Below, piece by piece: positions 30,528 through 40,982 of a stretch of DNA of 64,000 bases. Made by a program: the position numbers and the translations under genes. Under the pieces are notes generated by a model, which searched no databases, had not been told where the DNA came from, and saw only the letters and a program-made list of their open reading frames with translations. Positions within the stretch are counted from its first letter, which is position 1; every line of letters begins with the position of its first letter. This DNA is from Oopsacas minuta (Eukaryota > Porifera > Hexactinellida > Lyssacinosida > Leucopsacidae): the NCBI GenBank assembly GCA_024704765.1, contig JAKMXF010000033.1:62001-126000 (forward strand), given 5' to 3'.

Positions 30528-30881
30528 GATAATCTAATTAGCTATAGACTAGTAACATTAATAGGGACACAGGGGGGTGTATCTGAATAGACACGTTGGT
30601 AAATCGAAAGTTTCTCAATGGTCCACTCCACTACACTCTGCTATCAAAATCTGAATATTCCCTATTTGTGGATAGAATAGGAAGCCTTGTATTTAGGTAT
30701 ATATAATGGATTCCTAACTACTGAGGACATATGGTAGAGCAATATGCCAGATTAGAGAATATATTCCGCATCCATGGTTCGTATTAACAGGAGTAATCAA
30801 TGTTATGAAAAGCAACATTAATTGCAAATAAGTATAATATAATGTGTAACACGACAACAAATATTATTAACTGTTTATATG

Positions 30882-31519
30882 TTATGAAGTTATCTTATTT
30901 TCATATTCAAATTTAACACCTTGTTTCTGTAGCCTCTTCTTCTCTTGTTTTATTAGAGCTACTTTAGCATGCTAAAGATATAAATAAGCTGTAAATTGTC
31001 TATTACTGAACCATGGATAACAGGGCTATTTAATAGTGCAAGAACTGTGTCTAGTAGAATACGACGTGGATAAAGTTTTGAAATAACTTTAATATTACGC
31101 TGTATTATCATGGTACAATTCTGAAATAACAACTACTGTACTATAACAGGTCTCCGACATACTTGCTAACCTTCCCAATATCCAGGGAAATACGTAGTTA
31201 AAAACGATTGATAAGTATGGTATCAGAACAGGAGAATATACCCCTCTATCCACCTCTTTTCATTAGCTTCCAACGCTACAGACCCCCTCCCCCCCAATAG
31301 CGGACTAAAGATCCACATACCATGTCATAACACAATACATAACTGTTCATTATAACTTACAAATTTTCTATGATGTATACACTCATCATAATCCTCCCAT
31401 TGTTTCCAGCATAGCCAAGCCTGTGGGTAAGGTCCTGACTCATGAATACAGGTTATGTACTCTTTAAACAAGAAATAACACGGATGCTTACCTCCAGTTA
31501 GACCAATCAAATCACACAT
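30882..31519 (-). CDS. NDUFS5: NADH dehydrogenase (complex I) 15-kDa subunit
   Basis: NDUFS5 is an accessory subunit of mitochondrial complex I on the intermembrane-space side. Two exons: 31361-31519 (from MCDLIGLTGGKHPCYFLFKE) and 30882-30971 (HAKVALIKQEKKRLQKQG). They join in phase 0, giving about 82 residues, slightly shorter than vertebrate forms. The twin CX9C pattern is visible: C-YFLFKEYIT-C and C-WKQWEDYDE-C, which form disulfides after Mia40-type import. The basic C-terminal helix also fits the family. Confidence 0.85.
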
Positions 31520-31886
31520 TAGCTAATAGTATACCGTAATTAGATTAGTTACGTCCAGTAGACTCAGCTTAATACAGTCACATCGGTACCAAAGCAATTT
31601 TGATCCGATCAACTAGATTGACCCAATCAAACGGAATCTACTGTACATTCCTTTTGGTCGGAAAGTATCCAAGATACCCTGTACCTTAGGGTACACATTA
31701 ACCCCCTATACCCTTCCCATAATGTATAATTGGAGAGAACAAGATCGAATTGATATCATTGATTGGGATTGTTATAAATCAATACGTACTAACGTTACGA
31801 TGACGTCATACATAAAAACTGTAATAAAATAGTGTTCTTACTAGCAGGCTACATTTTGCTAATAGCACTAACATGCATACAAAATT

Positions 31887-34208
31887 CTAGCATTCTTTCG
31901 ATGTTACCTTAGCAACCAAAGATAAGAGAGGTCTCTTCAGTGCTACCTGGTAAAAAACTTCATGTGAGTATTTTGATTTGACGTTAAACCCTCTGTCTGT
32001 ATGATAAGCCTTTAAGCAGATAGAATTGATACGCTCAGCTAATGGAAGTATGTCTTTCTCTTTGACACCTGTCACAATCTGTACCTCTTCACTCCAGGGA
32101 ATATTATTCATTCTCAGAGCTATGTATAGAGAGCTGATTGCTATCTGTGAAGGGAGTTCTAATGACATAGTGTAGTCAAGGAGTGTTAGTTCTGCTATGT
32201 ATCTAGCTAGGGTGTGTACTTCCATGCTCTGCTTCGAAGCTTTGTGATATCTAAATAGAACATAGTGTATCTGTGGAAACGGGAACGAATGAGACATATC
32301 TGTGTGGGTAAGTTCTATTTAATACTAACAATAATTACCTTCTCAAGAATCTATAAGCTACTGGAGTGTTTATATCATAATCGAGTTGTTTACAAATCTG
32401 TCTTTCCATTTCAATAAACTCTTGCCTCTCAAACGCATCCGCACAGATATAAATAAAATCTTCTAGTGGTGGAGCCTTAACCTCTTCGTATTTACAAGCA
32501 ATTAGGATAGCACAAGCACTCAATAGCTGAATTTTATCTTTCTGCATGTCTCGTGATTTTGCTAGAAACCTAAACACATCATGAAGATAATAAATCTAGT
32601 CCACTTCTGGGAATTCCTATTCCTCACCTATCGATAAGCCTAACAGCTAAATACAGAGTCTCATGGTATAACTCAAAGCTCTCTTGCAGTTCAACCATCC
32701 AGTCAACAAGAATATGTCTCATAGAGAGGGTTAGTTGTGGGTGTCTTGTGAGATAGGGAGTAGGCTTATGTCTCTGCTCCTGACGTAACATATAGGTATG
32801 GATGTGACCTGCATACTCCCATGCGTACAAGGGATTAAACTTCTCCTATAATAATGAAATAGTATAACTAAGGAATAATTATAAGGTATTAATTATAACA
32901 AACAAACCTCTCTGTCTATCTGACAGATATCTTCTTGATCTTGTGAGCTAGCTGTCTCTTGAGTTAGTGATTGGGTTGTCTGGCTAGAATCCTCTCGATA
33001 ACTCAAATCTGATACTTGTTCTAAAAGAATGATAAATAAAGTTATCACTCTGAGGGCCGCGATTTCTCAGGAATTTATTCACTATTAGGGGGAGGGTTAG
33101 TTGCCCACCTAATTGGGCCAAACCGGCTTGGACGATGTAGTCCAAAAAAGCAGACCAACTGTTGAAATACAAATTACCTGTTTTGCTATAATCCAGCATA
33201 AAATAACCTAATGTCCTATTCCAGTAAATAGGAGCAACTACTCTATACTCCATAGCAAATATTCCGTTCAAAACGTAATATTTCCTACTTTTCTGTTCAA
33301 AACACAACAAAGTTTAGAGTAATTATATTGAAAAGATTTATAGAAATGGATTTTAAAAGGCAAGTTACGGAAATGGCATTTGGAATGTGCAATATGGATA
33401 ATACACATTGTATTGAAATAGGTTAGCCTGTGAAATAAAATGGCATAAAGGAATGCAAAATATGTACCATGGACTTCAATTAATAATTAGTTAATTGGAA
33501 CTAATATTTGTTAGTTAATTGGTACTGATATTAATCAGTTCACATTCCATTTATAATTAGGAAATTCTGAATTAACTTTACAGATTATAAGCGGGAAACT
33601 GAGATATGAGATGTATCTTAGAGAAATATTTGTTGAACAAACTCGTTGTCAGGATAATTATAGAAATATTATTGTTATTACAGTATACGCCACATAGTAG
33701 AGCCACCAGCTAATCGGGGCCACTTTACCAGGAATAGAACCATACAAAAGTATTTATTTACTCTATTAATACGAAGTCTACTGTAATTAATTCTACTTAC
33801 TTTGCAGCATACATACAGATAGCTTATTGATTGTACAAGATTGGATAGAGGATTTGGTTGTTTCTAATGAAGGAGAAATCAACATGGGAGAGAAGATTTC
33901 TTCTTGTTGCTTATTCGGACTTGTGATGATATTATTCTATAAACAAACAAATAAATAATTCAATCGTTTGTTTGTTGTTTAGTAAACAAATCAACAACCT
34001 TACTATCAGGAACTTTGAACTCATAAACTTTGGTAACAAGAATAGTCCTCATGACTTTATCAGGAGACCTGGGGACAATAGTACACTTCGGGTCTGATAT
34101 TATATTATTAGTTATGTCCCCAAGTGTTTGTCTCTTGGCAGGAGGGTCAAGAGTACTAGAATTATGATAATCAGGATTCTTTCGCTTCAGCATTCTGTTG
34201 GCAAGCAA
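31887..34208 (-). CDS. CCNB3: Cyclin B3-type mitotic cyclin
   Basis: Activates CDK1 in mitosis and meiosis. The first exon starts at 34208 and carries a destruction box, RQTLGDITN, for APC/C-dependent proteolysis. The first cyclin fold is coded by exons near 32630-32850 (LSMRHILVDWMVELQESFEL, YLAVRLIDR) and 32335-32577 (ACAILIACKYEEVKAPPLED). The second fold is in the last exon (31887-32250; LARYIAELTLLDYTM, ISSLYIALRM). The MRHILVDWMVE signature and the sequence QESFELYHETLYLAVRLID resemble cyclin B3 more than A, B1 or B2. At about 33000 the best phase uses an acceptor 16 bases inside the most obvious one. The intron at about 33020-33790 holds no gene. Confidence 0.9.
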
Positions 34209-34358
34209 TGGTTGTTAGGGTAGCTATATGTTTAAAATCAGTGAATAGTAAAATGAACAGCTGGCATTAACTCATACTCCCAGCACTTATAATCACTAAT
34301 ATTATATTAATTATTCGTATACAGATTACACATTATTCTGCCTTAACTATTGTATAAA

Positions 34359-37248
34359 CTAAATATCAAGCTTCGTAGGATTTCCTTTCTTCAGCTGGAA
34401 CCAACGACCGCACTCACATCTGACAGGTTCCCCAGTTTTTAGTGTCCACCATCTCACGAACGTTTGTTCCTCTTCACCTTAAACAAATAATAATTTGTAA
34501 ACAGTAAACAGGACTAGGAGAACATACAAATACAAAATCACTAAGATTAAGAATTCGCAACTATACACTTTCAAAATAAATTCTAGAAACTGCAAGAACG
34601 AATTAATTACTGTAAAGACACCTCGAGGTAGACAGGAGGTAAATGAGGAAGGAATAATAATAATTATAATTATTCACAAATTCGTAAGCTATTACAAATA
34701 ATATTAAATTCTATGAATGAACTTAACAACCAACAAACACGAGTTAGAATCTCGCGGGAGAACTTTCTTACAAAAGACAGATAATATTTCTTAGAAACTG
34801 CTGAATAGACACAAATGCTATTACACAAGAGACAGTACTAGCGATAAGCCGTCCTGTTCTATAAGTAATGATATTCTATCTGTTTAAGTAATTACAAACT
34901 AATATCAAGAAATATACTCAACAATGGCTGAACGTTATCCAGAAATTGAAGCTCCCTTAGTCATGGACCCGACAGAGGTACGTATCAATCAGCTGTTTGA
35001 TCAGCTGGTACTCTGTCTCAACAGAAGACGGGTTGAGCTAATTAGAGAGTTCCGAGAGAAACGGGAAGAGAGAAGGGCTGCGGTAAGTGAACGTGAACAA
35101 ACTATTCGTCAGCTCCAGGAATCGAAAGCAAATCTACAATCCCAGATGAAAGAGAACTTGCTCCACTCCATGAGAGAGAGGATGATTGAGGAAATGGACG
35201 ATAAGATGAGAGAGCTGCAGGCTACAGTGAGGGAGACAGAGGTGCTGTTTCAGTACGATGCACAACAGATAGAGGAGAGTATCTCTGTGTTAGGTCAGCT
35301 GATAGAGAGGGATATCATCCAGGGACCAAACTACTCAGCTCTCCAACAACCTAAAATATCTGTCGGGAAGAAAGGAACAGATGATGGAGAAATTATAAAT
35401 GCTTTGGGAGTAGTATTCGATGAGAATACTCAACTCATCTACCTAGTACATGGTGTTATTCCAAGTAGTATAATTGTATTCTCTGTTACAGGAGAATACA
35501 TTAAAACAGTGTGTAAGGGAATGATTGGTCTTCCACGACGCATAACTATGAGAGGGGAGGATTTATACGTCAGTGATATCGCCTTCTATTCCATATATCA
35601 TATTAAGTTACCAAACTTCAAATTGGTAACTAATGTAGGTAAGAAGGGAAATGGTGTAAGAGAGTTTAATTCTATAAGTGGCCTCGCTGTATCTACTGAC
35701 GGATCTGTGTTCGTAGCAGATTCTACTAACCACAGGATAGCAGTGATGAATGCTAAGCTAAAACACCAACATTACATCACACATCACACCATGACAGACC
35801 CACGAGATGTTAAACTACTTGATGGTTCATTGTATGTCCTGAGTATTACTGACAACCCGTGTCTACACGTGTTCTCTCCAACTGGTGAGAAGCTATGCTC
35901 TTTTATCACATGTAGTAAGCAGGGTAATGCACAAGTTAAAGGACCAACCACATTCTGTTTCGATAAGAAACAGAATATTCTGATCGGAGACGAAACAGAT
36001 AGAAATATCAAAGTATTCTCTCTAGATGGAGATCTACTTCACACACTGGGAGATACACAAGATGATGACAAGAGAATTGTCCCTTTCGGAATAGTAGTAA
36101 CCAACAGTAACAAGATTATTTGTAGTTCTTGATACTAATTTTGGGTTACATATTTTTAGTTAAATTCAATAAATATAAATACCAACAGAGGATCATTTAG
36201 GCACAAGGGAGCGAGGGGGCAACAATAACTCCAAATAAGTAGTACAATCTCTACAAGCACATATAACCTATACTATTATTAGAGCTATGTGTGTGTGTGT
36301 GTGTACGTGCAGCTGTTCGGTATGAACCTGTGGTCATAGAAGCTCGACATTGGTACCATACGAAGCGTAACGTTTACAAAATCGCAAAATTTACACACTT
36401 GTTTGAGATATGGTGTGAAACGATCTTGGCCAATCAGATTTAAGCCTCTAATATTAGTTAATTTAATAGTTCCTATTACGCAAAAATATTCAAATATCAA
36501 TTGATTAAACACGTAACTATGTTAGTGAATATAATTATGTGACGTAACCACTAGGTAGATCTGTATATACAAATAATACTAAAGAAATCGGTATACAAAA
36601 GGCAAACAAGGATACCTTCAAAATATATTTTAGAACTTACAAATACATCCAATAATTCTCTCTTCAAACATTGAGTTTACTAAATTAGGATTAGCTCTAC
36701 TCGCCATCCCTAATTCAGGGACTTCCATATTCCAAGGATCCTAGAAACAATAATAATAATGACAGGTACACTAGCAGGATGGGTCCGTCTGCTCTCCCAG
36801 AAACGTGTATAAGAACAATTATTAACGTTACCTGTACTCCAGCCATTAGGGCATCATACTCAAGTTTTTCTATACCTGTAACTTGTTCCTCTTGTGATGG
36901 AATGTGATCTAAACAATAATAAATCTAATTCAGCACAATGATACAATAGAAATCATGTAGACGGGTGACTGGCCTAATTGAGGAGTACTCAATAGCTAAT
37001 TTTCCCGTCAAATATGTAGCACTAACATATTCTATAAATAGAATAGTTGAGTGCAGTTATAATCGTGTACCCCAATGAAAATATTATAGAGATATACAGA
37101 ATTTGTTTTGTCCCTACGAAACTCAAACAAACAAACCTCCACTCTGCCATTTATGCCTGACAACTGTCACTGGTTTGACGTTTCCACGTTTGATAGGACG
37201 AGTTACACATAAACCCCGCATAGCAGAACGGAACAATAGAGCTGACAT
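34359..37248 (-). CDS. COX5B: Cytochrome c oxidase subunit 5B (mitochondrial)
   Basis: A nuclear-coded zinc-binding subunit of respiratory complex IV. Four exons: 37137-37248 (basic, amphipathic presequence MSALLFRSAMRGLCVTRPIK), 36832-36908 (DHIPSQEEQVTGIEKLEYDA), 36641-36740 (DPWNMEVPELG, then NPNLVNSMFEERIIGCIC) and 34359-34477 (EEEQTFVRWWTLKTGEPVRC, then CGRWFQLKKG). All joins are in phase. Four Cys/His-type ligands of the zinc site are represented by CIC...C-E-C. The last intron (34478-36640, about 2.2 kb) is far larger than the others and contains an antisense NHL gene. Confidence 0.95.
34924..36132 (+). CDS. Coiled-coil + NHL-repeat protein, intronless, nested in COX5B
   Basis: A 402-aa single-exon frame begins with ATG at 34924. 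Residues 15-130 form a strong coiled coil (REFREKREERRAAVSEREQT). From residue about 150 come five or six NHL propeller repeats: INALGVVFDENTQLIYLVHG, ISGLAVSTDGSVFVADSTNH, DPRDVKLLDGSLYVLS, FDKKQNILIGDETDRNIKVF. There is no RING or B-box. The gene is antisense within the last COX5B intron. It shares layout with the gene at 24580-26139 and less so with 23147-24307, so the window has three related genes, all nested in foreign introns. Confidence 0.85.
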   Translation: MAERYPEIEAPLVMDPTEVRINQLFDQLVLCLNRRRVELIREFREKREERRAAVSEREQTIRQLQESKANLQSQMKENLLHSMRERMIEEMDDKMRELQATVRETEVLFQYDAQQIEESISVLGQLIERDIIQGPNYSALQQPKISVGKKGTDDGEIINALGVVFDENTQLIYLVHGVIPSSIIVFSVTGEYIKTVCKGMIGLPRRITMRGEDLYVSDIAFYSIYHIKLPNFKLVTNVGKKGNGVREFNSISGLAVSTDGSVFVADSTNHRIAVMNAKLKHQHYITHHTMTDPRDVKLLDGSLYVLSITDNPCLHVFSPTGEKLCSFITCSKQGNAQVKGPTTFCFDKKQNILIGDETDRNIKVFSLDGDLLHTLGDTQDDDKRIVPFGIVVTNSNKIICSS

Positions 37249-38046
37249 TAATTAAGCTAAGCATAATATATTTTGTTTATAAACTATGTGAATAATACTC
37301 TTGGAAATATACCGGAAATTAGGTTATTAGCTGTCCGCTGGACGTAGCTGATTAGTATTAGCTTGGCCTACTAATAGCTAATAGAGGGACAATTCCACCT
37401 TTTCATAGGGGGACATCCCGCCAAAAATGTAACAGCTGTTAAGTATGAAATCAATTGAAGTGTATCCTCGATTATCGAACGCTTTTGAGTTATCACAAAC
37501 AGTTCGGACAATTGAGGTTGCATTCTACGTATAACCGTAAATCTACACTGCCTGGCCAAAAGTATTGGAACACTGTTTACAACTTGTGCACAAGTGGCAT
37601 TAGATGAGAATATGTTGAAAGATTCTATGGATATTCCAGAAAGTAGAACAATAGCTTGTTATCATTCGTTTTACGATATATTTATGTTCAACACTTTTTG
37701 TAATCATCTTTAGCTTATACAACTATGGTAGAATACCCTTTGTTTCAGGTATTAATTGTGGCAGGGTGTTCCAATACTTTTGGCCAGGCAGTGTACTGTA
37801 TCCGTAAAATGTTGGAATTTATCACAAATATTTCCAGATTTCCCAAGAAAATATTCACAAGTTTTATGCTAAAATCAGTGTTGAGTAAAAACACGTAAAA
37901 TAAAATTAGATAAACTGTTAGTAATTCCAACAGTTTTAAAATATGAATTAAAATGTGATAAAACAAAATATACTACTCGCCGATAAATATGTTCAAGTGT
38001 ACACGCAGAAGCTGAAACTATCACCTGTATAGTTCCATATATGCAA
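37249..38046. other. Intergenic region with a MITE
   Basis: The only recognisable content is the 248-bp Tc1-type MITE at 37546-37793. A 62-codon minus-strand frame at 37371-37559 runs into the MITE end and is not convincing. The COX5B promoter should lie just above 37248. Confidence 0.6.
37546..37793 (-). mobile_element. Tc1/mariner-type MITE, copy 2
   Basis: 248 bp with the same terminal inverted repeats as copy 1 (CACTGCCTGGCCAAAAGTAT...) and flanking TA dinucleotides at 37544-37545 and 37794-37795. The internal sequence matches copy 1 in reverse orientation almost base for base, so both insertions look recent. Confidence 0.88.
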
Positions 38047-39411
38047 TCATTTGTGAGATAAGTTGTTTATTATTGTTTTGTGTTGTTTATCATCTGTATC
38101 TTTGATACCATAGGGCGTCTGTTGAATCGAATTTACAGGAAATTCATACACAATGGGATCAGTGGAACATCCATGGTCCATTGAACTATTTCCCATAGAG
38201 AATTGGCTTAAAGAATTATTGGTGGTTTCTAATGTACTTAATACGGAACTATTTTGCTCACATAAAGGAGAATCATTTAAAGGTTCACTATTTATACTTC
38301 TGTACTTCTCCAAGACTGGAATCTGATTGGTTGCGATAGATTTATAGCGGAGATATTTAGGGCGTGAAGGGGCACATGATATCGCGATACAATTGGTGAC
38401 AACACCTAAATCAAATGGGTTGTGTCTTTGAGACTTGAATTTCCCTGTCACGTGTTCGTGTGTGTTTCTCCCTTTCAGTATAAGTCCGCAATGAAAACCC
38501 AATAGAGGTAATACGAATAGCAATACGATTATAACAAATGCTATCAAGAGCATTTCAACGATCACCTAGAAAACGTCAATGAATAGAGAATAGATCCAAT
38601 CTGAGTTTATGAGACTCAGACACTCCAATACTCAAGGACCAATTTTGGTAACATGTAAACAAACTGTCATAAAATAGTAAACAAATATACAAATAAACAA
38701 ACCTGTGTAAGACTGTCTCTATATAGCACAATAGTAATTACAGACACAATACAGCCAAATAATATATGTACCGTTAATGATATCAGAAAGTAGAAAAAGT
38801 ATTTATAATTTCTTTTGCCAACACAGTTGTCAACCCATGGACAATGATGGTCGAACCCGTCAACACAGTTATCACATACGGAGCAATGAGAACATCTTGG
38901 GGGTCGATAGAAACGACAAGTCTCACACCAATTTAATTTGTAATCGCAGCCTCTGATCTTTACTTGTATGTGACTTGTCACCTGAAGGGGGTCGACAGGT
39001 GGAGGATCATATATCTGGAGATAAACAAACAAACAAACAATCACTAAAACATTGCTTATAAGATGAACTAGGGATCAGTTCCATACAAATTCCATTATCC
39101 ACCTACGGTAACTAGGGAATACTATAAGGAATGCAGATACAACTAACCTCTCTTGGGAATATACCAGGATCTACAAAGGAAGTTCTGAAGAATGCAATTA
39201 ATACAATAACAAATGTAAATATGCTTAATATTATAATCGGAGCTGAGATCCATCCTGTGACAAGTATCAGGTGTCGGAGAGGGAAGAAGTAGTACAACAG
39301 TGTTACCCCCACGAGGAGGGAGAGGGAGATCAAAAATGGGATCTGTCGGAATGTTACCAACCGTACCATACAGCTAACTGAAATAAATAGGCATATAAGA
39401 ATAGATTTCAT
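38047..39411 (-). CDS. ZDHHC5: DHHC palmitoyltransferase, ZDHHC5/8-like
   Basis: Transfers palmitate to Cys residues of membrane-associated proteins. There are three exons. The first (from 39411; an alternative start is the Met of MVRLVTFRQ) carries two membrane segments and DPGIFPRE. The second (38700-39020) carries the Cys-rich domain, [20 protein letters not shown] then the catalytic [13 protein letters not shown], and a third membrane segment. The last (38047-38560) has the fourth segment, the conserved post-membrane [18 protein letters not shown] and a Ser/Asn-rich cytosolic tail. The [12 protein letters not shown]...NPF signature places it with ZDHHC5/8/14/18. The tail is much shorter than in vertebrate ZDHHC5. 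Confidence 0.93.
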
Positions 39412-39707
39412 TGGTCAAATACTTCTGGTATTGGTTATAATATTCGAATTAGTGAATGGGGTCCTGTCCCTCTTGAGAGAGGTATGGACAAAAGTCCGCG
39501 CGATCCTGAGAAACATAGGGGGCGATTGTCATAGAACTTTATCTACTAAAATTAAACGAAAGTTCCCCCGGCTATTAACATGAGGATTGAAAATTTAAAG
39601 TTTGAAATATTAAACACGTGTTTAGCCAAAATAGGCGGAATTCAAAATACCACATAAAGTGGAAATAATAGTAAACAATAAACAAACTCTCATAAGATAA
39701 TATATGT

Positions 39708-40982
39708 TTAATGCAAAAAAGAAATAATGAAGTGATAAGAACAATGATTCCTCAAATTCTTGGAGAAAAGGCGTGAAAGTGTTCTAACCCTGAGTACCTT
39801 AAGAAAGGGATAGAAGGTAAGAATGAGGACAACAGAGAATAAACAGAAGATTAGAAAAATGTAAGAGGACAGATTATTAGTTGAGTTTGATTCCTTTTCA
39901 ATTTTAACATCAGAACCATCTGATATATGTCTGACATGAGAGTTACTTTTATCTGCCGGGTTGTACATGTTACTCTCATTGGGTTCTATTGATTCGTTCT
40001 GGGTTTCAGAGTCCCAAATTAGACCTTGTTGTGTTACCCACACATAGCGACACACTCTACATTGTATCTTGTAGTCCCAAAATGGTTGGTTAAGTCTGAC
40101 AAAATCTGCCTCCAAAGGAGCACTCTTCCAATCGAAATAACTTTGGTATAGACTCTCATTCGTAGCTACTTCCACTAAATAGTAAGCCAAATCGAAGGAA
40201 GATTTGAAATCCCCCGCGTAAATAATCGACCCCTTCGGTACAAACTTCAGCACATCTGCTGTCCCCAGATACACAGGGATACTGCCAGCTCGATGGCAAT
40301 CAAAAACCTTTTCAGTCACATATCCTGGAGTATCTCCGTTCTCAAAGGCCAGACAGAACGCATACTTCCTCAAAGCTTCCTGTTTAGTGCAATCTCTGTC
40401 TCGGCATTTTGGCCAAGGTTTGTTGTTCAAACATTTACCGATACGAGCTACTGGCATTATCTGGTCTAACTCTAAGGTGATTCTTTCCCGATAATTCTTA
40501 GAATTGCAATTGAATACTGTGCTGACTGCCATTTTAAAGGGACTAGAGTTTGGCTCAACTTTCCTCAATTCTCTGTAATCACCTATTCTTATTCTCCATG
40601 GAATCTCAGAATCAGACGCCAGGAGAGCACTTGCCGTGAATATTTGACGGAAATAATGGTTAGAAAGAAGATAGTAGTAGTGCTTACCCTCTGTGGAACC
40701 CCCTATTGATATCGGTGCTCGCTTCTTAGCCATATACGCATAAAACACATCCCAGTTGTTTGTTAGAATATAAAAGATAGCATCTACATTGGGTGAATCT
40801 CCTGTCCACACGCATGGAACGTCACATTCATCCGTCCAGTCTTTGGAGAAGTTCAAATCAGTTTCAAAAGGGAAGAAACGTTTATAAATCACCGGTTCAA
40901 CCAGTATTTTAACCGCGGACACATGTCTCTGCCATAATATAGAAATAGAAAGGAAAATTGACACAAATTTACAACTTATCAT
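39708..40982 (-). CDS. Alpha-fucosyltransferase (GT10), copy A
   Basis: A GDP-fucose-dependent transferase of the Golgi lumen or cell surface. The first true ATG is at 40980-40982 (MISCKFVSIFLSISILWQ, a signal anchor). The GT10 donor-binding motif is FENGDTPGYVTEKVFDCHRA, then SIPVYLG near residue 230. C-terminal Cys residues (CRVCRYVW) follow. Unusually for GT10, a second hydrophobic stretch lies near the C-terminus (YIFLIFCLFSVVLILTFYPF). It is single-exon and almost identical to copy B at 41616-42842, facing away from it head to head. A 2-bp indel at the repeat end gives copy A a longer C-terminus (…NLRNHCSYHFIISFLH). Confidence 0.85.
   Translation of the reverse strand: MISCKFVSIFLSISILWQRHVSAVKILVEPVIYKRFFPFETDLNFSKDWTDECDVPCVWTGDSPNVDAIFYILTNNWDVFYAYMAKKRAPISIGGSTEGKHYYYLLSNHYFRQIFTASALLASDSEIPWRIRIGDYRELRKVEPNSSPFKMAVSTVFNCNSKNYRERITLELDQIMPVARIGKCLNNKPWPKCRDRDCTKQEALRKYAFCLAFENGDTPGYVTEKVFDCHRAGSIPVYLGTADVLKFVPKGSIIYAGDFKSSFDLAYYLVEVATNESLYQSYFDWKSAPLEADFVRLNQPFWDYKIQCRVCRYVWVTQQGLIWDSETQNESIEPNESNMYNPADKSNSHVRHISDGSDVKIEKESNSTNNLSSYIFLIFCLFSVVLILTFYPFLKVLRVRTLSRLFSKNLRNHCSYHFIISFLH

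Noticed and set aside
32984-33310. 108-codon frame overlapping the cyclin B3 gene
   Set aside because: It reads the cyclin exon out of frame and runs into an intron.
37371-37559. 62-codon minus-strand frame near COX5B
   Set aside because: It overlaps the end of the Tc1-type MITE, and nothing supports it as a gene.
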